Assembly (NCBI GenBank): GCA_022539475.1
Contig: VCMS01000337.1
Location: forward strand, 30,011 to 94,010
DNA length: 64,000 bases
Reading direction: 5' to 3'
Origin: Gracilaria domingensis
Taxonomy: Eukaryota > Rhodophyta > Florideophyceae > Gracilariales > Gracilariaceae
Shown here in pieces: positions 10,945-20,853 of this stretch. The notes below the pieces were generated by a model. It saw nothing but the letters and a program-made list of their open reading frames with translations, had not been told where the DNA came from and ran no database searches. How positions within the stretch are numbered: position 1 is the stretch's first letter; each line of letters opens with the position of its first letter. Both the position numbers and the translations under genes were made by a program.

Positions 10945-12344
10945 GTCTTGGGGTGTTCCGCAACGTAGGATCTCAATGCACCAAGAATGGTTCGGTTAAA
11001 TCTCTCTGCCTGACCATTAGTTTGGGGGTGATACGTTGTTGTGAACAGATTCCTAATGTCGAGGATGCGACAAACGTCTTGGAAGAATTTCGACGTGAAC
11101 TGGGAGCCGTTGTCGGAGAGCACGTGTACCGGTGGTCCATAGACAAAGACCCAGTGGGTAACAAACGCCTGAGCCACAGCAGCAGCAGTTATCCGCTTGA
11201 GCGGCACAGTCCGTACCAGCTTTGAGAAGCGATCGGTGATCACCAAGAGGTATTGATTCCCTTGCGAGGTTTTGATCAATTCGCCAAGAATGTCAATGGC
11301 GACAGACTCTAGCGGCGCCCTTGCAGGGAATAACTTCAACTTCTTTGAATACTTCCTCAGCTTGATGTCGTTTTTGGCACATTCCTGACAGGATCGACGT
11401 ACTGCATAGCAGTCGAATGCCATTGCAGGCCAGTAAAAATCCTTTCTCAATGTGAGATACAACTTTCTTCCTCCCGGATGGGCTCCCAGCTTCACATAGT
11501 GAGAGAGGTGAAGAACTCGACTCTGTAAGGAGTGCGGCACCACTATTTGTGGGTTCGGTGACACCTTTCTTATTAAGTAGCCTTGATTATTCACCTGAAA
11601 GGGCAAGTGGTATCCACCGTTCAGACGGGCTCGTACCTGTGTACAGAAGGGATCCATCTGCTGTTCCCGTATCATCTCCTCGGGCGTGATGGGTATAAAT
11701 GACCCGGTACCCGGTTCAGTGGATCGTGTGACAAGTATATCGTCACAAACGTCATCCGTCACAGTTTCCATACTCCCCTCGAGGTCGCCAACCATAAAGC
11801 ATGGGATGTCGGCGTCCTCTGTAGGCTCGGCTTCAGCTGATGTGCCCAAGCGGGATAGGGCGTCCGCCTGGAGGTTAAGGGAGCCTTTCTTGTACACTAC
11901 TTCGAAGTCGAATTCCGACAGTCGGAGTCTCCACCGCATCAGGCGTCCCGATGGTTCGGTGATTTCCATCAGCCAGCGAAGGCATTTGTGGTCGGTGTGT
12001 ACACGAAAGTGGGTCCCCATCAAATATGGTCTGAGTGTCGACAATGCCCAGACTACGGCAAGACATTCCTTCTCGGAAACTGAGTAATTCCGCTCATGGA
12101 CGTTTAGCGATCTCGACCAGTACCCAATAGGGTGTCGTCCCCCGGTCTCATCGGTTTGAAACAAAGCGCACCCAACCTGGTTTGCGCTAGCGTCAGTGTC
12201 GACCTCATAGGGTAACCCAGGTTTGGGGAGAGCCAGAATTGGCGGAGACGTCACGGCTTCAACCAATGCCGCGAACGCGGAGGCCTCTTCGCCTCCAAAG
12301 GGGTGCAATTCAACAGGTTTTCCTTTCGTAAGGAGCTTGTTCAA
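10863..12344 (-). pseudogene. RE2 pol: RNase H and integrase
   Basis: RNase H is visible from VDTDASANQVGC through SEKECLAVVWAL and HTDHKCLRWLM. Integrase follows with an HHCC zinc-binding region (HLSHYVKLGAHPGG, then CQECAKN). Its catalytic core has the D,D,E triad in VAIDILGE, LSDNGSQF and QTNGQAERFNR. The frame is separated from the RT frame by loss of one base near 12395 and from the GPY module by a shift near 10863, where it ends in an artefactual TSLSLSS. All catalytic residues remain, so only indels disable this copy. Confidence 0.9.
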
Positions 12345-14378
12345 CGGTGAAGCAATGTCCGCGAAGTTCGGAACGAAACGTCGGTATACATTACACAGTC
12401 CAAGAAGGATCGCAGCTCTGTTTGAGTTCTCGGGTGTTTCGCCTCCTTCAAGGATTTGACCCGCACTTCATCGACTGAAAGCTTTCCGGGACGGATTATG
12501 TGACCCAGATACTTGACCGATTCGGTGAAGAACTCGCACTTCTTGAGTTTCAATGTTATCCCTGCGTCACGCAGTACTCTCATAACGTCCCGCACATGGG
12601 TCAGATGATCATCCAGATTGTTGGAAAAAACGACGATATCGTCCAGATACACCAAACATGTGGTCCACTTAAATCGCGCCAGTAGGATATCGACCGCACG
12701 CTGGAATGTAGCGGGTGCATTAGTTAACCCAAAGGGCATTCTCCGGAAACGGTATAGGCCTTGATGGCATACGAACGCCGTCTTATTCCGGTCTTTCTCC
12801 CTAATGGGAACCTGCCAGTATCCCCAGTTAGCGTCGAGTGTGGTGAACACGTTCGCGCTCCCAAGAGAATCGATATATTCGTCCATCCGGGGTATCGGAT
12901 ATACATCTTTCACTGTCACCGCATTCAACTTTCGGTAATCGATACAAAATCTCCAAGATCCATCCGGTTTCGGAACTAGCACTACTGGTGACGCCCAAGG
13001 GGATTGAGCGGCCTCAATAACGCCAGCCCGCAACATCTTCTCAACTTGAGACTTCTCTTCCTCCCGAGCCTTCGGTCCGGCCCGATAGGGGTGTTGTGCA
13101 ATCGGCCGAGTGTTCGGAAGTAAGTCAATGCAATGCTCAGTTATTCCAATCGTTCCTAGAGTTCCGTCCCACATGGGAGTGAATTCCCGCAGCATCTCGC
13201 GAAGCTTCTCCCGATGGGATTCCGGTACATGCTCCAAATCAAGCTTCATCAATTCCTCGACAGGATCCTTCAAATCACTGCCAGGTGGCACAGGACTAAC
13301 CTCTAGAGGTCTCGGATTGTCTGAACCCGAGTCTTCTTGGGCTTCTTCCGTATTAACGGCTTCAACAATTGCGGTTCGGCGCTCTCTTCCCCTCCTTAGG
13401 GTCAGACATCCGAGAACCTTGGCGATAGGTATTTTCGTCGGAACGACCGCAGTCGGGTGTGGCAGCACAGTACCAATCACTTGGTTCTTTACCAGCCACT
13501 GAGTGGATTTTCCCAAGTTGGCGACCATGACCTTGAAGGGTTGATCTGGTTGGATAGTGACCACTCCATTAGCGAGAGCGATTTGGCGCTGTTCATATAA
13601 AGCCGGTAACGGTTGTATCGTGTGGAGGCCCCATTGTTTGGTGTTGACGTCGACCCATACCTGGGATTCTGGGGGCAACTGCACGGACTTCGTGACGTGT
13701 AGTTTTGTCGACCCCATGCCATCGTTGGAGGCTTGTTGCGCGGCCGGCAGCGGTACGTGCTTCCGCGTAGCGGCTCGCAATGGTTTCCGAACAATCGGCA
13801 GTATCGACCCGTCTTCCATTTCCACTTGGCGTTTCCGCGGACGGATGGCTTCCACGAACCGATCGCAGAAGTCACAACCGAAAATAATCGGTGCAGCCAA
13901 TGAGTCACAGACGACAAAATCAAGTTGTACCAAACAATTTCCTAATCGTACAAGGAGTGTAATATAACCAGCCGTTCTCAACGGATTATTGTTCGCATCG
14001 GCGAGATTTAGAGCAGGGCCGAAACGGATTGTCTCCCGAAGAGTGGGCGGGATTAGCTTCTTGTTGATCAAGTTGGGGGCGGCTCCTGTATCCAGGACAG
14101 CTAATTGCCTAACCATGAATTGGGTGGACAGGCCAAGGTCGGCGTACACCTTGTAGTTCCTCTTGGCCATTACCAGGATTCTATCCGGAGCACGGAATTT
14201 TGGGACCGTACCCACGGCGACGAAGAACACCACAGTGTTCCGAATCTACGTCAGTGGCAGCCATCTTCCTTGTTAGGATTCTAACAGCCAGGGAGTGAAG
14301 CGGAGGCGCCTCGGGCGTCTTCAGCTTCGGCTCAGAAGACGCCCCTCCCGTTGGGGAGACTCCCAAGTCTAGTTTTTC
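12341..14378 (-). pseudogene. RE2 pol: protease and reverse transcriptase
   Basis: The frame open from 14233 carries the aspartic protease (VLDTGAAPNLI, then IIFGCDFCDRF) and RT with FCIDYRKLN, LDANWGYWQVP, FGLTNAPATFQ and YLDD. Upstream, the -1 frame relative to gag is open from the gag stop to about 14181 and encodes TDVDSEHCGVLRR, homologous to TDVNSEHLGVLRR in RE3. A single indel near 14190-14230 separates that stretch from the protease. Pol is therefore most simply read as a -1 frameshift extension of Gag and not as a separate ORF. Two compensating shifts near 13370-13405 garble about ten residues. A base lost near 12395 ends the frame early. Confidence 0.9.
14369..14378 (-). promoter_or_regulatory. 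Candidate -1 ribosomal frameshift site, RE2 gag/pol
   Basis: The minus strand reads G AAA AAC immediately followed by the gag TAG. The -1 frame continues as EKLDLG into the pol leader. Just downstream, CTCCC-CAAC-GGGAG can form a hairpin, as expected of a stimulator. RE3 has the same heptamer at the same place. Confidence 0.6.
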
Positions 14379-16480
14379 GGAGCAGGACCAGCCTGTCGGG
14401 GCCGATTCCCGTCCTGGGCACCAACTTGATCACCGTTCGCGGATTCAGCTCTTCCCTCCATTTTCTGGCCTACCACAGAAGCGGCTCGATTCGCCATAGA
14501 TCCGCCACTCAGATGAACTGCCATTGCGTGCTTTGCGCCTTCGTAGGAAGTTCTCGGCACACGAGCTTGGTTCTCCGGGGAGAGAGATTCGAACTGAGCG
14601 ATGATTTTCGACCTTTCCCGCGAAGGGAGCGTACACTGCGTTGAGATATGCCCATATTGGTAACATTCATAACAGATAACTGGGGTTGAATAGTCCTGTG
14701 GACCTCTATCCACACGACTCTGCGGGGTGTTATCCCTCCATCCTGGGCGAGTAAACCTCATGCCACGACCTCCATAGGGAATTGGCGCTGCCGGAACCCG
14801 GTGTCCTTGCGCGTAGAATGCGGGATCCGTTTCCGAAGACGGGACAGAGGTGGATGGGAGGTCAGAAGTATCCATAGAGTCGGGGTTGCTACCGACGAGG
14901 TTAACGTTATCGTGATCCAGATTGGAGCCATTCCCGTTAACATGGGCGGAAGAATAATCCGATTCTTCGGCGAAGAGTACCTTACGAGGTTTCGTTCTAG
15001 AAGGATGCCTAGCTCGGAGCGTGTCACCTTCGGCTTGGGCATACTGTACTAATTCCAGGTAGGTCATCTTCCTATTATTCTCCCGATGTCGGGCGACAAG
15101 TGCCCGTATTTGGGGATCCAACCCATCCACGAACAGGGAACATCTCTCTCCAGAGGAATGTACGTTACCGCAGCGGTGGAAAGCCTTATTCAGGCGCGTT
15201 GAATAAGCTGTTTCCGTTTCTCCCGGACGTTGCTTCGTATCCCTTAAGGCGGAAGTCGCCTTTTGGATGGCATGGCCAGTAGCATATGACCTTAGGAGGT
15301 AGTGTACCGCTTCGGGCCAACATGTAACTCCCCCTTCCGAGGCTCTTGACGATCCGCGGACGGAATTAAACTGATCCTCTGCCAAACCTTTGAGGTAATA
15401 CGGGAGGGCTACATACGCCTGGCCCTCGCTCATTCCGAGTATATCGGCTTCTTGAACAAACCTTGCGAGGAAGTCCAGGACCAGAATAGGGTCCTCTCCT
15501 GCAAACTCTCTCTTATTCAGAGTAACGCCGAGTTTTTGGATGTAGTCCCGGACCTTTCCGGTTCCCCTTGAGGTCCGAACTTCGGAGGTATCCTTAAGTC
15601 GATAATAGCGATATGAAAGCAACTTCCGATACAGCGGATTAGATGGCTTCAACTCCTTCAAGCCAGGGTGCTTCTTCCCCTTCTCCCGGGTGCGGATTGC
15701 TCCCTGAGAGGTAAAAGTAGCCTTGGACCGTGACTTCGATGAACGGGGACGCCGACGTCGGCTATCATCCGAAGAGTCGGAGGACGACGACGAAGACGAA
15801 CTGTCCGAACTACTTCCGGAGTCGGAGTCAGACACATCCGAGTAATTACGGGAATCCTTCATGGACCTACGACGGCTTCTCCTAGTGGATTGGCGAACTG
15901 AACTTTCGTTCTCCGAACTATTCCGCCCGGCGGCTTCTGCTTCCTCGTCCATCCGAATGGTGGCCTCGAGGGTGTCCAAGCGTGCGTGGATCCGTTCCAC
16001 GGCGGCTTGAGTATCCTCTCGTACGAGGCGGTTTTCCTCCACATAAGCCCTTGGGGAGCCGAAGCACTCCATGAGTGAATTCATCTCCTGCCTCAGGATA
16101 CGCACCTCTCTTGAGACGTCCTTATCTAGGAGTTTATAAACCTGTCGACGGAGTTCCTCGACTGACTCAATGAGGGATATGTGGGCAGCGTTAGCAATAC
16201 TAAGGCGAGTGCCCAGGTTACTGTACTCCTGAGAGTCAAGTCTTTCCGGCGGTGCGGCAGAGGGTGTCTCCACGACTGGAACTTCCTCTTCAGGTTGTGG
16301 TACTGCCTGCGAAGGGAGTTCCATAATCTCCTGTCCATCGACTGATGCATTCCGGTTCTCGGAGTTGTCGCGATTACTTCCCGATCCAGGGACCGATATT
16401 CTCGAGCGGGTACCGCCTGACCGCGCAGGGGCATTCGAGGTAACCGATCTTCCTTTCGAGGACGTAGCTCGGCGTGGCAT
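14369..16480 (-). CDS. RE2 Gag, with frameshift signal at its end
   Basis: Structural protein that would assemble the cytoplasmic particle and package RNA. The ATG at 16480 (MPRRATSSKG) is chosen because the RE3 gag starts with a comparable basic peptide; the frame is open further up to 16642. Order: basic/Pro-rich start, a helical coiled-coil-like stretch (VEELRRQVYKLLDKDVSREVR, about residues 120-190), a Ser/Asp run followed by an Arg/Ser-rich patch (about 215-265), and a capsid-like helical domain (LKELKPSNPLYRKLLSYRY onward). A CCHC zinc knuckle (CYECYQYGHISTQC) sits near residue 600. It ends ...CCG AAA AAC TAG, placing a G AAA AAC heptamer right before the stop, with pol in the -1 frame. 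About 703 residues from this start. Confidence 0.9.
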   Translation of the reverse strand: MPRRATSSKGRSVTSNAPARSGGTRSRISVPGSGSNRDNSENRNASVDGQEIMELPSQAVPQPEEEVPVVETPSAAPPERLDSQEYSNLGTRLSIANAAHISLIESVEELRRQVYKLLDKDVSREVRILRQEMNSLMECFGSPRAYVEENRLVREDTQAAVERIHARLDTLEATIRMDEEAEAAGRNSSENESSVRQSTRRSRRRSMKDSRNYSDVSDSDSGSSSDSSSSSSSSDSSDDSRRRRPRSSKSRSKATFTSQGAIRTREKGKKHPGLKELKPSNPLYRKLLSYRYYRLKDTSEVRTSRGTGKVRDYIQKLGVTLNKREFAGEDPILVLDFLARFVQEADILGMSEGQAYVALPYYLKGLAEDQFNSVRGSSRASEGGVTCWPEAVHYLLRSYATGHAIQKATSALRDTKQRPGETETAYSTRLNKAFHRCGNVHSSGERCSLFVDGLDPQIRALVARHRENNRKMTYLELVQYAQAEGDTLRARHPSRTKPRKVLFAEESDYSSAHVNGNGSNLDHDNVNLVGSNPDSMDTSDLPSTSVPSSETDPAFYAQGHRVPAAPIPYGGRGMRFTRPGWRDNTPQSRVDRGPQDYSTPVICYECYQYGHISTQCTLPSRERSKIIAQFESLSPENQARVPRTSYEGAKHAMAVHLSGGSMANRAASVVGQKMEGRAESANGDQVGAQDGNRPRQAGPAPKN

Positions 16481-16676
16481 ACTGCAGCTTGCCAACCGAA
16501 CTCGGGGGCTATTACGCGAACAAGTTCGAGACTTCCAAACTGCAGCCAAAAAAAGGGGTGAGAGATCTCGTATCACAGCCAGGTGAACGGGGCCGCGACC
16601 TTCAATCTCCCAAAAAGGGAATTCCAAGTGTCCAGATTCCAAGCGACACTACAAACCCAGTTATGGTCCTCCACCG

Positions 16677-16694
16677 TTCTAAGTCGGGAGACCA
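16677..16694 (-). promoter_or_regulatory. RE2 primer-binding site
   Basis: The minus strand reads TGGTCTCCCGACTTAGAAC three bases inside the LTR. It begins with TGG, complementary to a tRNA CCA end. The first 12 bases are identical to the RE3 site, pointing to the same primer tRNA, whose acceptor 3' strand would be TCGGGAG plus discriminator A. I cannot name the amino acid. Confidence 0.75.
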
Positions 16695-16697
16695 AAA

Positions 16698-17685
16698 TGT
16701 AGAGCAAAACCCTGCGCTAAGCGCGATGGGGAATCTCCACTAGGATGTCCGAGTCCTACTCCCTGGATGGGATAGAAACAGCGGTAGAACCCTCTGTCCG
16801 TGCTCGAGTCGCGAGACAAGCCGGGTGTAAGACCGGAGACGGTGACTGGATATACCTACAGAGGTGAGATGCAAAGAACGGTGTAGATCCAGAGGTGGAG
16901 TGTGATCCGAACCTGGAGAGATGGAGAAAAAGGGGACCGTGCCAACGGTGGAAAGCTCACGGTGCAACCCACCGGAGCGGAGCTACGGACCGTGCCAACC
17001 GGCGGAAACAGGTCCGATAGCGGAGCGACGCACAAACGCGTGCCAAAAATATACCCAATACTGGGGCGGAAGCAATACCTGAACCAGGTGAACGGGTGAC
17101 AACAACAGTCACGAAAGTGAACAACAAAATACAATGACAACAACAATGGACCGATACCACGGTAGATATAACAAAGATTCCAAAGAGGGCAAGATGCAAG
17201 CTTCCTAAGTGACCCTGAGGGGTAGTAGTGCCGAAACCAATCGTGGTTACTCTCCGAGGGGAGTGGTAAACCTACGTAGGCAGCTGTCTACTATAGCCCG
17301 ATCCTGAACAGGACGCGACTCAGTTGTTTATTTACTCGTCGGCTCCAGGGTGAGATCACCCCAGCATATATACTATTACTACTACGGTATCTACAATGCA
17401 CACCTCCCGAGGGTCATACACGTGGACGACCCACTGTCAGGGTGCGGGGTATTCTCCAACGGGCGTGGCACAAATATCTAACTAGCCAGCTCCACCACGT
17501 GGCCTACTATCACACCCACTAGGCACTTCCCATGCAGGGTCTACCTATTAAGGGTCCGACCAAACCATCCCAACAATACCCAAAATTAAAGGGAGTTTTC
17601 ATAACTTAGCCACGTCACCGGCCATCGGTACCATCTCATTATGAGAACCGTGATGCATCCGATATCGGAAAGCCGTTGCTCCACA
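16698..17685 (-). repeat. RE2 5' LTR (988 bp)
   Basis: On the minus strand it runs from TGTGGAGC (17685) to GCTCTACA (16698), so it has the TG...CA ends of LTRs. It is flanked inside by the primer-binding site and outside by host gene sequence starting at 17686. TATATATGC on the minus strand (about 17364-17372), some 314 bases into the LTR, is a candidate sense promoter. Its partner is 5356-6380. Confidence 0.92.
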
Positions 17686-18574
17686 TTGAATTCACACCAG
17701 TGTGGATATCTTCCGGTATTTCGCTAGCCTCTTCGGCGACAGGCCCCGGTAATGCCGCAGGATTCGGTGTTATTTCGTTATCGGAACTATTCTCATGTGC
17801 CACACCCTTAGACACGAGAGGCTGCAGGCTTTCTGTGTCCACCGTTGGCACGGCTTCCAGCTCCAACTCCCGTGTCTGTCCTCCTCCATGGCATCGTATA
17901 TCAGATGAATTGGGCCTCGTACGAGCTGCAACGGCCCCCGTTCTAGAAAGAGGGGAAGGTCGAGGAGTAACTCGTCTATCAGTTGTCTCTCGATTTCTTA
18001 TTGTCTTTCTCTCTTGTCCGGACCCATTGCGAGGCATAATACGATTCATAGCGGCCCCAGTTCTAGAAGACAGGGAGGGACGTGACGATCTTAATATACT
18101 AGGGCTCTCACGACTTCTCGTCATTGTCCCTTGTTGTCCAGATCCACTGGGCGGCGTAATTCGCGCCCCAGTAACTCCGGTCTTCGATATCGGCCGGGGA
18201 CATGAAGATTTTGGTGTCATACGAACCTCTTCAGTTCCAGTTCTCATGCCCTCCTGTCCTGACCCGCTGGGCCGAGTTACCTCATCTTCTTGAGGAGCAG
18301 AGACAGATGCACGATTTGCATTATCGGCAGTTGACGGCACGACATCGTTCGCTGATCCACGAATTCTTCACGCAATCCCGGAAGACGCTCCGCCGCGAGA
18401 TGGGCGAGAGGGTACTGTAGAAGGGCGCCCACTGACTCTCTCCTTCGTCGAGGACGACTTCCGTTTAGGAAGTGCGGTGCTTGTAGCCTGATTCGTATCA
18501 TCCGATGCTCTTCTCTTCTTCTGTCCACTCTTGTTCCGCTGCGTACTATTCCGCTTTCTCGGCGTTACACTCAT
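17686..18574 (-). pseudogene. Basic protein with three internal repeats, truncated by RE2
   Basis: From the ATG at 18574 the protein starts MSVTPRKRNSTQRNKSGQKK, Lys/Arg-rich and nuclear-signal-like, and is Ser/Pro/Arg-rich throughout. Three imperfect repeats of about 35 residues follow, each centred on P(S/N)GSGQ(E/Q) and ending near a K/RTGA(V/A) motif (about 18290 to 17920). A TGA at 18368-18370 interrupts an otherwise continuous frame. The reading frame is cut at 17686 by the RE2 LTR and continues only a few codons into it. No known family recognised. It lies 230 bases downstream of the SET gene on the same strand. The missing 3' end would be left of the window. Confidence 0.55.
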
Positions 18575-18805
18575 GTTGTGGAGATAAACGGGGTAATGAA
18601 ACGAAATTGTTGGGGGGGGGGGTGCATGGTTCAGATATTCTGGGAGACTCCGCAGTTCCTGCTTTTTAGGAATTTGAGGTGCCCAATGGGTCGCAAATAT
18701 CGCCGTTACAGATGACGAGCTCCAGTGTACATGTACACCAACGCGTATTGCAGTCAGCTGCAACATTCACAAGCATATTTACTTTCTATTCGGTACTGAA
18801 CTCAT

Positions 18806-19804
18806 CTATTGCTCCAATGTCAGAGCCCAGTCCCAGGCGTACTGCTCTCCGTAGTTGAAATACAACTCTTCGCCCCTCTCAATATCTCTTACTGCTCTAC
18901 AACGAAGTAGAGCATAGTTAGAAAGGTCGGGCTTAAACTGTATCACGGACTTCGCTTCCACCATCTGCACATTGGCACTTCGAGTCCTGTTTGACCGGGG
19001 CTCCGATAAATCGGGATCCCCGGCATGATATCCGGCGTCGTTAATGTAGCCCTCGATACAAAAAGGCGCCGGGACAATGTACACTTCGCTCTCCTTTCTA
19101 TCCTGAGCCTGTCCTGGTCTGTTCCTCAGGTGCAGAAACTCCGTACCATTCACAGTGACAATCACAGAAAACAACTTGTACCGCACTGGAGTTGCTCCGA
19201 GACAGCCACTTCCATACGTTAAGTGTCTTTCCTTCCGGTTCTTCAGATCCGTGTATACCAAAGTTCCATAAAAACGACAGATAGTTTCATCAGCCAATAT
19301 CTTATGTTCCGTGAACACCCCCATACCAGCACGGGGATGTCGAATCTTAGAAGATGCTACATGTAAGCGATAGCGATTCGCTTCAACAGTCAACAGCATA
19401 TGCATATCCATTAGATTCAGAACTCCTCGGTACTTCTCCTCCCAAAGATCTACAGTATGCTGTCCACACTTGTCGACAAAGTCCCAGTCCTTCCAGTATC
19501 TTCCTAGGAACTGAGTAATATGTGCAGGCATCACTTGGTACTGGGGGTAACCAAATGGAGCCTCCCATTCAAGCCGACCTCGGTCCCGATGTGGAACCCG
19601 TTCATAAGTCGTTGAAGCCGCATCCACCACCTCCTGTTCAACCAGGATGTCATTCTTCCCCCCGCGAATAACTTCGGCCATAAGAGTCGTTAGATGGTGC
19701 TTCGCATGGCTGAAGCATGGCCTATTCTTCTCGCACCCCAAGAACTTCCTATGCTTTGTCAGCGATAGGCACGCCATACCCGTAGAAAAAGTTCCCGCGA
19801 ACAT
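18806..19804 (-). CDS. SET-domain protein (putative lysine methyltransferase)
   Basis: 332 residues from ATG at 19804. The C-terminal ~180 residues carry SET signatures: an N-terminal strand pair with AGMGVFTEHKILADETICRFYG (around residues 165-190), INDAGYH (about 240, in place of the usual NH-x-C motif) and the C-terminal RDIERGEELYFNYG (around 308-322). These sites normally bind S-adenosylmethionine and shape the lysine channel. The first half has C..C/H spacings (CEKNRPCFSHAKHH) but no family I can name. No introns are evident. SET proteins usually methylate histones or other proteins; the substrate here is unknown. The replacement of NHSC by NDAGYH is a deviation that may weaken or alter catalysis. 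Confidence 0.75.
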   Translation of the reverse strand: MFAGTFSTGMACLSLTKHRKFLGCEKNRPCFSHAKHHLTTLMAEVIRGGKNDILVEQEVVDAASTTYERVPHRDRGRLEWEAPFGYPQYQVMPAHITQFLGRYWKDWDFVDKCGQHTVDLWEEKYRGVLNLMDMHMLLTVEANRYRLHVASSKIRHPRAGMGVFTEHKILADETICRFYGTLVYTDLKNRKERHLTYGSGCLGATPVRYKLFSVIVTVNGTEFLHLRNRPGQAQDRKESEVYIVPAPFCIEGYINDAGYHAGDPDLSEPRSNRTRSANVQMVEAKSVIQFKPDLSNYALLRCRAVRDIERGEELYFNYGEQYAWDWALTLEQ

Positions 19805-20313
19805 GTCCGACGGATATTCGAGTGATGTCCGGGTGATTATGCTCTTAAGACTGTTCCAAGGACATTTTTGGATATTCAGTAGATACCCGTGTGATACGCG
19901 GTAGATGGGCGGGTGGTATGCTTAAAGATGTGCAAGATGATGTACGGGTTCTGCCCCATGGATGTAGCAGATGATGTAGCAGTTGATACACGGTGGATAA
20001 TTTTGCTAGAACTCTGAAAATAGGGTCAGATTAAAAACCACTGGATTTTTTTCAGAATGTAGTGCGCATTTGAAATATTTTGTTTAAAATAATTTTTATT
20101 AATTAGTATAATAAGTGATTAAGGTAATGTTACCATTTTTGACACGCTATGGGTGACGATTCTTCGTCAGATGTGTTTCATCGTCACGCCAAAACGTGGT
20201 CTAATTCAAGTCACGGTCTACCCAATGACACCACCGAGCCGTACCGAACTACCAAATTCTGGCATCCGCGGATCCAAGAAATGCCTCCTACCACCATGAT
20301 CCAGGAACGCAAT
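19805..20313. other. AT-rich spacer
   Basis: No credible coding frame. Contains short direct repeats such as gatgtagcagatgatgtagc (near 19963-19985) and an AT-rich block (20030-20140). Confidence 0.6.
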
Positions 20314-20853
20314 TCAGTGAGAAATCGAGTTGATGTCTTCAACAGTGCGCTTCGTATCACGAAGACTGCCACGTCTCGGTCCCGATGATAGATCCACGGA
20401 TGGTACTCTAGTTATTCGATCTGTTTTCATCCCATAAACCCAATCCACCCGCACCATGTTCATCATTCTGGTGTAGTTAAGCTGCTCCCCGGGTCGGCGA
20501 AAAGACACTTTGGCCCTCCAAATTTCATCAATGCAGCCATAGAATACTTCTTTTTCAACCTCACAGCTGTTCGAAAATTCTGGTGCACCCTCCTCCGCTT
20601 CAAACACTCCAGCTATCCAGCATCGCTGACGCGCGCGCTGTGTATCTTGTGCGAGTCGCCGTCGATACTCCGACCGTCCTTCCAAATGGACCTCAACCTC
20701 ACCGTCTGATATCAGCGCTTTAGGAAACAGTCCGAGGCTTGCGATGCGAATGTCATAGCTCGTTACGGAGAGGGCACCACGCGCGTAGTCCACAGCTTGA
20801 CGGAGTCGCTCAGAACCCTGAACCAAATAACTCCTGCCTTTCATACTCCGCAC
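20314..20853 (-). pseudogene. C-terminal part of the Tnp2-like transposase in a shifted frame
   Basis: A 179-codon frame beginning MRSMKGRSYLVQGSERLRQAVD overlaps the end of the transposase frame (20841) by a few bases. It includes VEVHLEGRSEYRRRLAQDTQRARQR and FYGCIDEIWRAKVSFRR, a composition and position expected for the tail of a tnp2 transposase. The adjoining frame ends in LRQQCGV just where this one starts, so one indel near 20850-20870 probably splits a single protein. A spliced intron is an alternative that I cannot exclude. Confidence 0.55.

Larger units (their letters stand above)
5356..17685 (-). mobile_element. RE2: full-length Ty3/gypsy chromovirus with antisense ORF
   Basis: On the minus strand the order is 5' LTR (17685-16698), primer-binding site, gag (16480-14369), pol in the -1 frame (to about 9890), chromodomain (9317-8937), polypurine tract (6396-6381) and 3' LTR (6380-5356). 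A plus-strand ORF (6596-8504) lies between the chromodomain and the 3' LTR. Order PR-RT-RH-IN-chromodomain defines the chromovirus branch of Ty3/gypsy. Several one-base frameshifts in pol and in the antisense ORF make this copy non-functional as read. The 5' LTR abuts host gene sequence at 17686 (TTGAA follows). The partner duplication, if any, would be left of the window. Confidence 0.92.
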
